A DNA stretch of 64,000 bases from Modicisalibacter xianhensis (GTDB lineage Bacteria > Pseudomonadota > Gammaproteobacteria > Pseudomonadales > Halomonadaceae), in the NCBI RefSeq assembly GCF_900113605.1, contig NZ_FOPY01000007.1:124001-188000 (forward strand), read 5' to 3'. Positions within the stretch are counted from its first letter, which is position 1; the number at the start of each line of letters is the position of its first letter. This document shows positions 45,351 through 55,369 of the stretch, piece after piece. The position numbers and the translations under genes were made by a program. The notes under the pieces were generated by a model. That model ran no database searches and was not told where the DNA came from. It saw only the letters and a program-made list of their open reading frames with translations.

Positions 45351-45554
45351 GCACAGCCACCTTTGGAGTCTGGGAGCCCATTTGACGCCACCCTGATCGC
45401 TTGCGAAAAAACCACGCGTCTCTCGGCCAGTGAGCTATGTCGCCTCACGGGGCCTGGTATCGGGTGGTTCTTCCCTCGGCTACGATCAGCCGCGCCCAAC
45501 AGACACCTGGGGGATCTCGAGAGGGAGTTTTCTATTATGCAGTCGTCAAGGGAA

Positions 45555-45629
45555 TGGCTGGGGTACCAGGATTCGAACCTGGGAATGGCGGTACCAGAAA
45601 CCGCTGCCTTACCACTTGGCTATACCCCA
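45555..45629 (-). tRNA. tRNA-Gln (CTG anticodon)
   Basis: The minus strand gives a 75-base tRNA with acceptor stem TGGGGTA/TACCCCA, anticodon stem-loop GCGGTTTCTGGTACCGC (anticodon CTG, codon CAG), T-loop GTTCGAATC and encoded CCA. It lies between ispE and prs. A tRNA-Gln at this place is usual in gammaproteobacteria. Confidence 0.97.
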
Positions 45630-45700
45630 GCAACCGTTGCCCTTCACTGTCGCTCGATGCCTGTCTCGGCATCACCTCGCGACTGCCTGGTCGCTGTCGG

Positions 45701-46552
45701 TCAAAAGAGACCCAGCGCCTGATGGAGGGGAGACGTGTTGCAGCCGCGCGCCATGAAAGCGGTCCAGCCTGAGCGAACACGGCTCAATATACTAGAAGCC
45801 TCGTCTGCGTTCGTCAAACGGCAGAAGACGCAAGCACCCGTTCCGGTCAGCAAGGTCGGTGCCACCCCGCTCAGCCAGTTCAGGGCATCGTCGACTTCCG
45901 GATAGAGTTCGCGAACGGTCGATTGGCAATCGTTGCGCCAGGCTTCCGGCCCCTCCTGCAGTGCGCGCGCCATACTAATTGGGGGGGTGTCCCGTGTCAA
46001 TTGCGGTGCATTGAACACACGCGGGGTCGAGACCTCGATGCCGGGATGCACGACCACGAACCAGGGCGTGTCGAGGTCTACCGGGACGAGGCGTTCGCCG
46101 ATGCCTTCGGCCCATGCGGCATGGCCCCTGACGAAGACCGGGACATCGGCCCCCAGTTGCAGGCCCAGTTCGGCCAGGCGGTCCAGGCCCAGGTCAAGCT
46201 CCCAGAGCCGATCCAGGGCGAGCAGGGCGGTGGCTGCATCGGAGCTGCCTCCGCCCAGGCCTCCGCCCATCGGCAGTTGCTTGCGTAGCTGGATGTCGGC
46301 GCCAACGGGACGCTGGCTATGATGTTGCAGCAGGCGGGCTGCCCGCACGATCAGGTTGTCTTCGTCGGCGACGCCGGCAAGGCTCGGGAACAAGGTTACT
46401 TCGCTATCGGGGCGTAACTGGAACGTCAGGGTATCGCCATGGTCAAGGAACTGAAACAGTGTCTGCAGTTCGTGGTAGCCATCGCCACGGCGGCCGGTGA
46501 TATGCAGCATTCGGTTGAGCTTGGCCGGGGCCGGCAGGGTCAGTACCGTCAC
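45701..46552 (-). CDS. ispE: 4-diphosphocytidyl-2-C-methyl-D-erythritol kinase
   Basis: The 283-residue GHMP kinase phosphorylates CDP-methylerythritol in the non-mevalonate isoprenoid pathway. It has the N-terminal [23 protein letters not shown] block, the ATP-binding [16 protein letters not shown] motif and a C-terminal TGTGACVF motif. I chose the GTG at 46552 because it overlaps the lolB stop (GTGA) and gives the same length as the E. coli enzyme; an ATG at 46582 would add ten residues inside lolB. Confidence 0.94.
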   Translation of the reverse strand: MTVLTLPAPAKLNRMLHITGRRGDGYHELQTLFQFLDHGDTLTFQLRPDSEVTLFPSLAGVADEDNLIVRAARLLQHHSQRPVGADIQLRKQLPMGGGLGGGSSDAATALLALDRLWELDLGLDRLAELGLQLGADVPVFVRGHAAWAEGIGERLVPVDLDTPWFVVVHPGIEVSTPRVFNAPQLTRDTPPISMARALQEGPEAWRNDCQSTVRELYPEVDDALNWLSGVAPTLLTGTGACVFCRLTNADEASSILSRVRSGWTAFMARGCNTSPLHQALGLF

Positions 46553-47175
46553 GCGCTTGTCCCCGTGTCGATGGGGCGCCACTCGTTGACCACCAGGGTG
46601 GCTCGGAAATCGTCGATGGACATGACCAGGCGCCGAGGCAGCCAGAGCCCTCCGTTGAGATCGGGCGCCCAGGTCCAGTCACGATATTCGATCGTCCATC
46701 CCGCCTGCTTCATTTGCCTGGGAAAGCCTTGGTCGTCGGTGGTCGTCTGGTGCGGCAGGATATAGGCCGGCAGACCACGTACCCAGCGATCCAGGGCGGA
46801 GACCGGCAAGGCCCAGCCGAGCTGGTCCTCCATCAGTTGTTCAGCAGTCTCGGCTTCGAAACGGCCGTCGCCGGTGGTCAGGGTGACCCCCGTCGCACTG
46901 CTCTCCAGAACGCTGCGACCGGCCCCGAACGGGCCACTGATGAGGATGCGGTAGTCGAACCCCGTCTGTGTCCAGTCCAGATTGGCGCTCACCGCGTCCT
47001 CGGGCGTTCGCAGGCCCACCTTGCCGGCCAGTCGCCATGCGTCGAGGGCTTCGATGCGTTCGCGTTGCTCGCTCCAGTTGACCTGGTCGCGGGCTACCTC
47101 GGGGGTGGGGGCCTGGCTGGCACAGCCGGCCAGCAGGGTCAGGCAGAGCAATAAGGGTATCGTGAGTCGTTTCAT
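46549..47175 (-). CDS. lolB: Outer-membrane lipoprotein LolB
   Basis: The 208-residue lipoprotein has a signal peptide with lipobox LLAGC (Cys18) and the LolB fold. LolB accepts lipoproteins from LolA and inserts them into the outer membrane. Recognisable segments are DAWRLAGKVGLRTPEDAV and WVRGLPAYILPH. It overlaps ispE by four bases, the classic lolB-ispE pairing. The permease and ATPase of the same pathway lie 15 kb away in this window. Confidence 0.94.
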   Translation of the reverse strand: MKRLTIPLLLCLTLLAGCASQAPTPEVARDQVNWSEQRERIEALDAWRLAGKVGLRTPEDAVSANLDWTQTGFDYRILISGPFGAGRSVLESSATGVTLTTGDGRFEAETAEQLMEDQLGWALPVSALDRWVRGLPAYILPHQTTTDDQGFPRQMKQAGWTIEYRDWTWAPDLNGGLWLPRRLVMSIDDFRATLVVNEWRPIDTGTSA

Positions 47176-47216
47176 GGTCGAAGTCTCGTTTCGGTACGGC
47201 GGGCAAGCGTCTCGAC

Positions 47217-48929
47217 TCAAGGGGCGAGCTCGGGGATGCGCTGCAGCAACTCGTCGATGCGGGGATGGTCTGTCTGGCGCTGCATGGCCTCGGCAATCAC
47301 GCGACGGGCTGCCTCTCGTTGCTCCATGCGCCAGAGAACCTCGGCAAGATGAGCGGCGATTTCCTGGTCCGGCTGACCCTGGTAGGCCTGGCGCAGCAGG
47401 GGCAGGGCGCGCTGGTCGTCACCGAGTTTGTGGTAGGCCCAGCCAAGGCTGTCGAGAATAGCCGGGCTGTCCGGCTCCAGCGCGTAGGCGCGCTGAATGA
47501 GCGCCACGCCTTCTTCGAGCCGTTCGGTCACGTCGACCAGCGTGTAGCCCAGTGCATTGAGAGCCATGGCGTTGTCGGGCTCGAGTTCGATGACATGCTG
47601 CAGGTCTTGCTCCATGGCGGCGATATCGCCTCGATCGTAATGACGCATGGCGCGCACGAGACGTAGCTGGGTATCGTCAGGGTGCGCCCGTAGCTGACGG
47701 TCGAGCAACTGCAGGGCGGCATCCTCCAGGCCCAGCTCGTCCAGCAGGTCGACTTCCAGCGCAGTCAATTGCGTGCGCATGGCGGGGTGGCGCAAGCGCT
47801 CGATGCGCAGGAAGTCGCGTGCATCGAGCAGCCGGTCGGCGTCGATCAGTGCGCGTGCGGCATGCAGGCGAGCCTCGAGGAAGCCGTCACCGGAAGGGAC
47901 CTGGCGATAATAAAGAAGGGCGTTGTCGACTTCGCCTTCGCGCTGGGCAATATTGCCGAGCAGGATGTACGCCAGCGCGGGCGGAGCATCGCCATCGATC
48001 AGTGGTAGCACCAGGCGGCGTGCCGGGGCGGGATAGCCTTCGTCCAGATAGAGCTGGGCCAGGGCAAGACGCAGATCGGTAGCATTGGGGTGTTTATCCA
48101 CGAGGGCGTCGATGCGCGCTTCCGCTGCATCGACATTGCCAAGTCGCAACTGGGACTGGGCCAGCAGCAACGCGAAGCGACTGTCCTCGGGAGAAATTTC
48201 CAGTCCACGCCGGGCGGCCTCTCGAGCCTCGCCCAGGCGGCCCGATTCCAGGGCCAGCCGGGCACGGGTCAGCCACAGGGCCGGCAGGTCGGGAGAGACG
48301 GTTTCCAAGGTATCCAGGCGACTGGCCGCCAGGCGGGGCTCCCCGGCCGCCGCTTCCAGCAGAGCCGTGGCCAGCAGGGCATCGCCCTGGCGAGGGTGAG
48401 CGTCTAGAAAGCGGCGCAAGGGAGCAAGCAGCGGGTCAATGGGAACACCGGCCTCCATGGCGGCTTCGGCAAAGCCTGCCAGCTCGCCCTGGCCACCCTG
48501 TTCGGCCAGCGCCAAGCGTTGCTCGAGGCTGGCCTGCCAGTCGCCGCGCTCCATGGCAATGGCCGCCAGTAATCGTGCCGGCGCTTCGGCATCGGGAGAC
48601 AGCGCCTGCCAGCGCTGTGCGGCGTCGGCGAAAAGCTGGGGGTCGTTGCTGTAGCGCGCAGCAAGCACGGCGCGTTCGGCAAGCTCGGGGGCGTCGTAGC
48701 GCTCGGCGCTGTCGAGATAGCCCCGGGTGGCGCGCGCGAAATCGCCACGCTGGCCGGCAAGCTCGGCAGTCAGCAGGGTGGCGAGGCCCTGAGCATCGAG
48801 GCCGCGCTGGACGGGCGGTGCCGAGGCCATGGGGTCGGCGATGATGGTTTGTGAAGGACCGGTAGCGGGGCCCTGGCAACCGGTAAGCAGGGCAACGGCC
48901 AGGGCCGTCATAACCAAGCGTGCGCGCAT
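47217..48929 (-). CDS. Tetratricopeptide-repeat lipoprotein
   Basis: The 570-residue precursor has a signal peptide with lipobox LLTGC (Cys18), then about a dozen TPR-like helical repeats across nearly the whole chain. The best repeats are near the C-terminus (ALNALGYTLVDVTERLEEGV and ILDSLGWAYHKLGDDQRALP). It is probably an outer- or inner-membrane lipoprotein that scaffolds envelope complexes. It ends 41 bases before lolB, and pseudomonads have a similar TPR gene beside lolB and hemA. Exact function unknown. Confidence 0.88.
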   Translation of the reverse strand: MRARLVMTALAVALLTGCQGPATGPSQTIIADPMASAPPVQRGLDAQGLATLLTAELAGQRGDFARATRGYLDSAERYDAPELAERAVLAARYSNDPQLFADAAQRWQALSPDAEAPARLLAAIAMERGDWQASLEQRLALAEQGGQGELAGFAEAAMEAGVPIDPLLAPLRRFLDAHPRQGDALLATALLEAAAGEPRLAASRLDTLETVSPDLPALWLTRARLALESGRLGEAREAARRGLEISPEDSRFALLLAQSQLRLGNVDAAEARIDALVDKHPNATDLRLALAQLYLDEGYPAPARRLVLPLIDGDAPPALAYILLGNIAQREGEVDNALLYYRQVPSGDGFLEARLHAARALIDADRLLDARDFLRIERLRHPAMRTQLTALEVDLLDELGLEDAALQLLDRQLRAHPDDTQLRLVRAMRHYDRGDIAAMEQDLQHVIELEPDNAMALNALGYTLVDVTERLEEGVALIQRAYALEPDSPAILDSLGWAYHKLGDDQRALPLLRQAYQGQPDQEIAAHLAEVLWRMEQREAARRVIAEAMQRQTDHPRIDELLQRIPELAP

Positions 48930-49054
48930 GCCATCCTCGTTCGAGCTGAGAGCACCTGCCGGTCATCCCTGCCGGCATGTTTGCCGTTCAGCATACCGGC
49001 TTGCTTCCCTGCGGCAAAGCGGCGTGCGGTGCATGCCCATGCCTTCGACTGGTG

Positions 49055-49063
49055 TGGTAAACT
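49055..49063 (+). promoter_or_regulatory. Putative extended -10 promoter of hemA
   Basis: TGGTAAACT fits an extended -10 element (TGn followed by TAAACT, 4/6 to consensus). No good -35 is present 17 bases upstream. It lies about 105 bases before hemA in the 239-base region divergent from the TPR lipoprotein gene. Confidence 0.35.
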
Positions 49064-49168
49064 GTGCCGCCCGAATCCCCATGGCGTGTTGCGCATGCGT
49101 TGCGCCACGCGCTAGCCGGGTTATCTTACGCCGCACGGACTCCACGGCCCGATGTTGACGATGCTCCA

Positions 49169-50443
49169 ATGACGCTTCTCGCCCTGGGAATCAACCACAA
49201 GACCGCTGCTGTCGAGGTGCGCGAACAGGTCGCGTTCACCCCCAGCCAGCTCGAGTCGGCACTCACGGAACTCAAGCACCTGCCCAGCGTGCGCGAGGCG
49301 GCCGTGCTATCGACCTGCAATCGGACCGAGCTGTACTGCGTGACCGAGCCGGATGGCGAGAAGACGATTCTCGACTGGCTTGGGCGGTTTCATGGTCTGG
49401 CCGTCGAGCAGCTCACGCAGTGCGCCTATCACTATCTGGACGAGGCGGCTGCCAAGCATCTCATGCGGGTCGCGTCGGGCCTGGATTCGATGGTGCTCGG
49501 CGAGCCGCAGATCCTTGGCCAGATCAAGGACGCCTATCAGCAGGCACGCAGCCTCAAGGGGCTGGGCGGGGAGCTGGAGCGCCTGTTCCAGCACACCTTC
49601 GCGGTCGCCAAGCAGGTGCGTACCGAGACCGGTATCGGCGAAAACCCGGTCTCCGTGGCCTACGCCGCGGTCAGCCTGGCAAGCCGTATCTTTGCGAATT
49701 TCTCGCGCTCGCGGGCGCTGCTCATCGGTGCCGGTGAAACCATCGAACTGGTGGCTCGCCACCTGCGCGAGGCGGGTATCCAGGAACTGATCGTGGCCAA
49801 TCGCACCATGGAGCGGGCGGAGCGACTGGCGGGCGACGTCGGTGGCAAGGCCATTACCCTCGGCGATATTCCGAAAGCTCTGGAGCGTGCCGACATCGTC
49901 ATCGCCTCGACCGCCTCGCCGTTGCCGATCCTGGGCAAGGGGATGGTCGAGCGGGCGCTCAAGGTACGCCGTCATCGGCCCATGTTCATGGTCGACATCG
50001 CCGTGCCCCGGGATATCGAGCCTCAGGTCGGCAATCTCGACGATGTCTTCCTCTATACCGTCGACGACCTGCAGGAAGTGATCGAGGAAAACCGGCGGCA
50101 TCGGCAGGTGGCGGCCAACCAGGCCGAAGAACTGATCGCGCTGGGCGTGGAGCACTGGCAGCACGAGCGCCGGGTGCGGGGTGCCGGCGACCTCATCCGC
50201 CGCTATCGCGAGCAGGGCGAGGCGCTGCGCAAGGCGTCCGAAGAACAGGCGATCGCTCAACTGGCGCGTGGCGAGGATCCCGAGAAAGTCATCCGCCGGC
50301 TGACCCAGCAGCTAACCAACAAGCTGCTGCATGGCCCGACCCTGCGGCTTCGCGAGGCATCTGGTGCCGAGCGTCACGATATCATCCAGGCGGCCGAGAG
50401 CCTGCTGCTCGATCCGGCTGCGCCGTCTCAGGACTCCAAATAG
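49169..50443 (+). CDS. hemA: Glutamyl-tRNA reductase
   Basis: The 424-residue enzyme reduces glutamyl-tRNA(Glu) to glutamate-1-semialdehyde, the first committed step of haem synthesis. It has the N-terminal MTLLALGINHKTAAVEVRE, catalytic Cys50 in LSTCNRTELY, the SGLDSMVLGEPQILGQIK block and an NADPH-binding region. The dimerisation helix forms the C-terminus. The ATG at 49169 gives the family N-terminus, although no strong ribosome site precedes it. prfA follows after eight bases. Confidence 0.97.
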   Translation: MTLLALGINHKTAAVEVREQVAFTPSQLESALTELKHLPSVREAAVLSTCNRTELYCVTEPDGEKTILDWLGRFHGLAVEQLTQCAYHYLDEAAAKHLMRVASGLDSMVLGEPQILGQIKDAYQQARSLKGLGGELERLFQHTFAVAKQVRTETGIGENPVSVAYAAVSLASRIFANFSRSRALLIGAGETIELVARHLREAGIQELIVANRTMERAERLAGDVGGKAITLGDIPKALERADIVIASTASPLPILGKGMVERALKVRRHRPMFMVDIAVPRDIEPQVGNLDDVFLYTVDDLQEVIEENRRHRQVAANQAEELIALGVEHWQHERRVRGAGDLIRRYREQGEALRKASEEQAIAQLARGEDPEKVIRRLTQQLTNKLLHGPTLRLREASGAERHDIIQAAESLLLDPAAPSQDSK

Positions 50444-50451
50444 GACACTGA

Positions 50452-51537
50452 ATGAAAGCGTCATTGCGTCAACGTCTGGAAAGCCTGCAGGAGCGCTTCG
50501 AGGAGCTTGCTGCCCTGCTGGCCGAGCCCGAGGTGATCTCCGATCAGTCACGCTTTCGCGACTACTCGCGGGAGTATGCCGAACTCGACGAACTCGTCGA
50601 GGCCTGGCGGGCCTATCGTGCCACCGAGGGTGACATCGAGGCGGCAGAGCAGATGTGCGATGACAGCGATGCCGACATGCGCGAGATGGCCGAGGCGGAG
50701 CTACATGAAGGGCGTGAGCGCCTCGAGACGCTGGAGGAACGGCTCAAGAAGCTGCTCGTTCCCAAGGATCCAGATGATCACCGTAACGTGTTCCTCGAGG
50801 TGCGTGCCGGCACCGGCGGTGATGAGGCCTCACTGTTCGCGGGCGATTTGTTCCGCATGTATTCGCGCTATGCCGAAAAGCTGGGCTGGAAGGTCGAGGT
50901 GGTCAGTGCCAGCCACGGCGAGCAGGGCGGCTACAAGGAAATCATCGCGCGGGTACGCGGCGAGGGCGTCTATGCGCGGCTCAAGTTCGAGTCCGGTGCT
51001 CATCGTGTGCAGCGTGTGCCGGCCACCGAGTCGCAGGGGCGCATCCATACATCCGCCTGTACCGTGGCCGTGATGCCGGAAGTCGACGAGGTCGGCGACA
51101 TCGACATCAACCCCAGCGACCTGCGGGTCGATACCTTCCGCTCCAGCGGGGCGGGCGGTCAGCACGTCAATACCACCGACTCGGCGATTCGCATCACGCA
51201 CTTGCCGACCGGCGTAGTCGTCGAGTGCCAGGAGGAGCGTAGCCAGCACAAGAACCGCGCCAAGGCGATGTCGCTGCTGGCGGCTCGCCTGAAGCAGTCT
51301 GCCGTCGACAGCCAGCGCCAGCAGCAGGCCGACACACGTCGCTCGCTGGTCGGCTCGGGCGATCGCAGCGAGCGCATCCGTACCTACAACTTCCCTCAGG
51401 GAAGGCTGACCGATCACCGTATCAACCTGACGCTCTACAAGCTTGGTGAAGTGATGGGTGGGGAACTGGACGAGGTAGTCGAGCCACTGATCAACGAATA
51501 CCAGGCCGAGCGGCTGGCCGCCCTTCAGGAAAGCTGA
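50452..51537 (+). CDS. prfA: Peptide chain release factor 1
   Basis: The 361-residue factor terminates translation at UAA and UAG. The GGQ motif is Gly235-Gly236-Gln237 in [18 protein letters not shown], and the stop-codon-reading PxT-type region lies earlier, near [10 protein letters not shown] (about residue 188). Its stop overlaps the prmC start by one base. PrmC methylates Gln237, so substrate and enzyme are made together. Confidence 0.97.
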   Translation: MKASLRQRLESLQERFEELAALLAEPEVISDQSRFRDYSREYAELDELVEAWRAYRATEGDIEAAEQMCDDSDADMREMAEAELHEGRERLETLEERLKKLLVPKDPDDHRNVFLEVRAGTGGDEASLFAGDLFRMYSRYAEKLGWKVEVVSASHGEQGGYKEIIARVRGEGVYARLKFESGAHRVQRVPATESQGRIHTSACTVAVMPEVDEVGDIDINPSDLRVDTFRSSGAGGQHVNTTDSAIRITHLPTGVVVECQEERSQHKNRAKAMSLLAARLKQSAVDSQRQQQADTRRSLVGSGDRSERIRTYNFPQGRLTDHRINLTLYKLGEVMGGELDEVVEPLINEYQAERLAALQES

Positions 51538-52376
51538 TGCGCATCGATCACCTGCTGGTCGAGGCCACGCAGCGGCTAGCCCGGGCGGGGTCTTCGTCTC
51601 CCCGGCTGGATGCCGAGATATTGCTCGGTCATGCGCTGGCACAGAGCCGCACCTGGCTTTACACGTGGAGCGATCGCGAAGTCGAAGACCTCGACCGTCA
51701 GTGCTTCGAGTCACTGCTGGTCATGCGCGAGGCCGGGCAGCCGGTAGCCTACCTGATCGGCGAGCGTGAATTCTGGGGACTTCCCTTGCAGGTTGCCAGG
51801 TCGACCCTGATACCACGTCCCGATACCGAAAGCCTGGTCGAGGCGGCGTTGGACAAGGCCACGGCGGAGCAAGGCCGTATGCTCGATCTGGGCACCGGGA
51901 CAGGGGCGATTGCCCTGGCATTTGCCAGCGAGCGCCCGGGGTGGCAGGTCGTGGGTGTCGACCGGGTGCCCGACGCGGTAAGGCTGGCACGTCGCAATGG
52001 GGAGCGCTTGGGGCTTGCCAATGCCTCGTTCGTGGAAAGTGACTGGTTTGCCGCACTCGAGGGCGAGCGCTTCGACCTGGTGGTTTCCAATCCGCCTTAC
52101 CTGGCGCCCGACGATCCTCACCTCGCGCAAGGCGACGTACGGTTCGAACCTGCTTCGGCGCTGATTGCCGATGATCAGGGCCTGGCCGATCTTCATTACC
52201 TGTGCCTGACCGCCAGGGAGCACCTTTTGCCGCACGGCTGGCTGGCGCTGGAGCATGGCATGACCCAGGATGGCGCCGTTCGTGACGTGCTGCAGCGGGC
52301 CGCTTACCGTGACGTGCAGACGCGCCTGGACCTGGGCGGTCGTCCTCGCGTTACCTTGGCCTGCATGATGCCATGA
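51537..52376 (+). CDS. prmC: Peptide chain release factor N5-glutamine methyltransferase
   Basis: The 279-residue SAM-dependent methyltransferase modifies the GGQ glutamine of release factors. It has the N-terminal helical domain, the SAM motif MLDLGTGTGAIALAFA and the catalytic NPPY at residues 185-188. It overlaps prfA by one base. The 179-base gap after it (52377-52555) probably holds the promoter of the next gene. Confidence 0.96.
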   Translation: MRIDHLLVEATQRLARAGSSSPRLDAEILLGHALAQSRTWLYTWSDREVEDLDRQCFESLLVMREAGQPVAYLIGEREFWGLPLQVARSTLIPRPDTESLVEAALDKATAEQGRMLDLGTGTGAIALAFASERPGWQVVGVDRVPDAVRLARRNGERLGLANASFVESDWFAALEGERFDLVVSNPPYLAPDDPHLAQGDVRFEPASALIADDQGLADLHYLCLTAREHLLPHGWLALEHGMTQDGAVRDVLQRAAYRDVQTRLDLGGRPRVTLACMMP

Positions 52377-52555
52377 CGGCAGCGTGGAAAGGCCTGGCTG
52401 GAGTCCGGTCGAGCGAATGTGGTAATACTAAAGCCACAATTGAAAAACTTGCTGTTACCTTGTGTTGAATCGCGTTTGCGGCACCACTTGTCGCTGGATC
52501 AGGCGTGATTCGCAGAGGATCATGCTGTCACCGCTCGGCCGGGAACACTATTATA

Positions 52556-53056
52556 ATGAAAGCCAAGACTCGATCGCTGGACCGTATCGATCTCAAGATT
52601 CTGCGCTGCCTGCAGGACAATGCCCGCATCTCCTATGTAGACCTGGCCTCCCAGGTTGGTTTATCCACCACGCCTTGCCTGGAGCGCGTCAAGCGCCTGG
52701 AGCGGGCCGGCATCATCCGCGGTTACAAGGCCGTGCTCGATCCCACGGCGCTCAAGGCCAACCTGCTGGTGTTCGTCGAGATCAGTCTCGAAACCCAGTC
52801 GCCGGCCGTGTTCGACGAGTTCCGGCGTGCCGTGGCCAAGCTGCCCCAGATTCAGGAATGCCATCTGGTGTCGGGGCAGTTCGATTACATTCTCAAATGC
52901 CGTATTCCCGAGATGTCCGCTTACCGTCAGTTGTTGGGCGATGTCGTCCTGACCCTGCCGGGCGTCAAGGAGTCGAAGAGCTACGTGGTGATGGAAGAAG
53001 TCAAGGAAGAGTTTTCACTGCATGTCCCGGATATCGACGAGTTCGACGACAAGTGA
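52556..53056 (+). CDS. Lrp/AsnC family transcription regulator (Lrp-like)
   Basis: The 166-residue protein has an N-terminal helix-turn-helix (LDRIDLKILRCLQDNARISY, then LASQVGLSTTPCLERVKRLE) and a C-terminal RAM/AsnC ligand-binding domain. Similarity to E. coli Lrp is high in the HTH region. It probably senses an amino acid and regulates metabolism globally. It is inserted between prmC and moeB, which are adjacent in E. coli, and lies 1 kb before the polyamine cluster. A TATAAT string overlaps the ATG, and there is only a weak ribosome site (GGGAA). Confidence 0.9.
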   Translation: MKAKTRSLDRIDLKILRCLQDNARISYVDLASQVGLSTTPCLERVKRLERAGIIRGYKAVLDPTALKANLLVFVEISLETQSPAVFDEFRRAVAKLPQIQECHLVSGQFDYILKCRIPEMSAYRQLLGDVVLTLPGVKESKSYVVMEEVKEEFSLHVPDIDEFDDK

Positions 53057-53100
53057 CGTCGCGGCGCGCCAAGCTGGGGATGCCATGGTAAAGGAAGGTT

Positions 53101-53871
53101 ATGAACGACGATGCCCTGCTGCGCTATAGCCGGCAGATCATGCTCGACCAGATCGATATCGATGGACAGGAGCGCTTGCTGGCCAGTCATGCACTGATCA
53201 TTGGCGCCGGTGGGCTGGGGTCGCCGGTGGCGCTCTATCTGGCGGCGGCCGGGGTGGGGCGGCTGACTCTGGTCGATGACGATGTCGTCGAGCTCTCCAA
53301 CCTGCAGCGCCAGATCGCCCACGGCCAGGCTGACCTGGGGCGGTTCAAGGCCGAGTCCGCCGCCGAGTCATCGCGGGCGCTCAACCCGGATTGCCGAGTA
53401 ACGGCACGGGTCGAACGCCTTGGCGCCGAGGCATTGGCGGCAGCGATGCAGGATGCCGATGTGGTCATCGATTGCACCGATCGTTTCTCCAGCCGTTACG
53501 CAATCAACCGAGCGAGCCTGGCAACCGGGACTCCCTTGGTATCGGGAGCGGCGATACGCTTCTCGGGGCAACTGGCCATTTTCGATCCACGTGATGAAGC
53601 CAGCCCGTGCTATGCCTGTCTCTATCCACCGGACGAGCGGGGCGAGCAGGCCGATGACGAGTTACGCTGTGCCGAGAACGGTGTCGTGGCGCCCCTGGTA
53701 GGGGTGATCGGTACGTTTCAGGCACTCGAGGCACTCAAGCTGCTGGCTGGCGCTGGTCAGCCGCATCGGGGTCTTTCGACATTCGACGGGTTGAGTGGCG
53801 AGTGGCGACGGTTCAATGTGCCTCGCGATCCTGCCTGCCCGGTCTGTTCCGCCATACGCCCCTCACCCTGA
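53101..53871 (+). CDS. moeB: Molybdopterin-synthase adenylyltransferase (MoeB/ThiF family)
   Basis: The 256-residue E1-like enzyme adenylates the C-terminus of a ubiquitin-like sulphur carrier such as MoaD. It shows ALIIGAGGLGSPVALYLAAAG, the DLGRFKAE block and two CxxC pairs for zinc (CYAC and CPVC). ThiF is the main alternative, but position after prmC favours MoeB. It starts 44 bases after lrp. The following 205 bases lead to the polyamine cluster. Confidence 0.92.
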   Translation: MNDDALLRYSRQIMLDQIDIDGQERLLASHALIIGAGGLGSPVALYLAAAGVGRLTLVDDDVVELSNLQRQIAHGQADLGRFKAESAAESSRALNPDCRVTARVERLGAEALAAAMQDADVVIDCTDRFSSRYAINRASLATGTPLVSGAAIRFSGQLAIFDPRDEASPCYACLYPPDERGEQADDELRCAENGVVAPLVGVIGTFQALEALKLLAGAGQPHRGLSTFDGLSGEWRRFNVPRDPACPVCSAIRPSP

Positions 53872-53941
53872 ATGCCGCTTTGGTGAGCGCCGGTCATCCG
53901 ATTGGCGCTTCCTTCCTTTCCTCGCATCACTACCGTTTTTG

Positions 53942-53986
53942 TTGTTATTGAATACTTGACAAGACGTGCCGGTTTGGTGTCAGACT
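53942..53986 (+). promoter_or_regulatory. Promoter region of the polyamine operon with possible operator
   Basis: A perfect -35 TTGACA (53956-53961) is followed by a weak -10 (CAGACT, 53981-53986; 19-base spacing). Just upstream, 53942-53954 reads TTGTTATTGAATA, which recurs with one difference at 62142-62154 before the second oxidase gene. A related inverted copy ATTCAACAA lies at 54029-54037. These are candidate sites for a shared regulator. Confidence 0.4.
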
Positions 53987-54076
53987 TAGGGCATAAACCG
54001 TGGCTTGTCTCGTTGCCGTGGTGAAAGAATTCAACAATAAACTTGACCGTGAACGGTCCTCGATCGGGAAACCTGC

Positions 54077-55369
54077 ATGACAGTCGCTGCCCAACTGCGC
54101 CGTCCCTCCTCATACTACAACGCCAGTGTCGCGGTCAGCCTCGAGCCGACGCCGCCGTTGTCCGGTGACGTACAGGCCGATGTCTGCGTGGTTGGCGGTG
54201 GCGTCACTGGCTGCTCGGCGGCGCTGCACCTGGCCGAACGGGGGTATCGGGTGGTGCTGCTGGAGGCGGGTGAGGTCGGTTTCGGCGCCTCGGGGCGCAG
54301 TGGCGGTCAGATTCTGCCCGGCCTGGGGACTGGGCTCGACGTTGTCGAGAAAGCCCTTGGCCGGGAGCGCACCCGCGATATCTGGGAGATGAGTCGTGAG
54401 TCGGTACGTCTGACCGCGGAACTGATTCGACGGTACGAGATTCCCTGCGACCTGGCCTGGGGCTACCTGCATGCGGCGGTCAAGCCACGTCACGTCAAAG
54501 AGTTGCGGGCGTTCCAGGACGAGATGGCCCGCAACTACGATTATCCCTCCCTGAGCTTTCTCCAGGGCGAGTCGCTGCGCGAGCATGTCGCGACCGATGC
54601 CTATCCGGCGGCACTCCATGATGCCGAGGGTGGACACCTGCATCCGCTCAATTACACGCTGGGGCTGGCGTTGGCGGCACAGCGTGCCGGGGTGACCATT
54701 TACGAGCACAGTGCGGTCGAGCATGTCGAACGTGGCCGGCCTGCCCGAGTCTCGACGGCGCACGGTTGGGTCAATGCGGAGTTCGTGGTCATGGCGACCA
54801 ACGCCTACGTGGGTGGTCTCGTGCCTGAGCTTCGGGGCCGTATCATGCGCGCCGCCAACTATATCGTGGCAACGGCACCACTGAGCGAGGCGCAGGCCGC
54901 CCAGGTGCTACCCCGCAACGACGCCCTGTCCGATGCCAACTTCGTGCTCGACTATTACCGGCTCTCCGCTGACCGACGACTCATCTACGGTGGCGAAGTG
55001 AGCTACAACGGTCATGAGCCGCGTGCGCTGAAAGCGCGCATGGATGCCAAGATCGCCCATCTGTTTCCGGCCCTGCGCGGCGTTGCCATCGATTACCGGT
55101 GGGGAGGGGATGTCGCCATCACGTTGAATCGTGCACCGGATTTTGGCCGTCTGGATACCAATATCTTCTATGCCCAGGGGTATTCCGGTCATGGGATGTC
55201 CCTGGCCGGTCTGGCCGGCAAGCTGCTCAGTGATGCCATTGCCGGGCAGGCCGAACGTTTTGATGTGTTTGCTGCCATGCCGCACCGGTTGTTCCCGGGC
55301 GGCCGGTGGTTGCGCACGCCGCTGTTGGTGCTGGCAACGAATTTCTATAAATTACGCGACCGGTTGTAA
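54077..55369 (+). CDS. puuB: FAD-dependent oxidoreductase, gamma-glutamylputrescine oxidase-like (first copy)
   Basis: The 430-residue DAO-family flavoprotein has the N-terminal FAD motif VCVVGGGVTGCSAALHLAERG and the GFGASGRSGGQILPG block of PuuB-type oxidases, and ends with a YSGHGMSLAGL segment. It would oxidise gamma-glutamylpolyamine to the aldehyde, producing H2O2 and ammonia. It is the first gene of the polyamine cluster, 58 bases before the transporter ATPase. A clear paralogue lies at 62179. Exact substrate (putrescine versus spermidine adducts) is not evident. Confidence 0.88.
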   Translation: MTVAAQLRRPSSYYNASVAVSLEPTPPLSGDVQADVCVVGGGVTGCSAALHLAERGYRVVLLEAGEVGFGASGRSGGQILPGLGTGLDVVEKALGRERTRDIWEMSRESVRLTAELIRRYEIPCDLAWGYLHAAVKPRHVKELRAFQDEMARNYDYPSLSFLQGESLREHVATDAYPAALHDAEGGHLHPLNYTLGLALAAQRAGVTIYEHSAVEHVERGRPARVSTAHGWVNAEFVVMATNAYVGGLVPELRGRIMRAANYIVATAPLSEAQAAQVLPRNDALSDANFVLDYYRLSADRRLIYGGEVSYNGHEPRALKARMDAKIAHLFPALRGVAIDYRWGGDVAITLNRAPDFGRLDTNIFYAQGYSGHGMSLAGLAGKLLSDAIAGQAERFDVFAAMPHRLFPGGRWLRTPLLVLATNFYKLRDRL

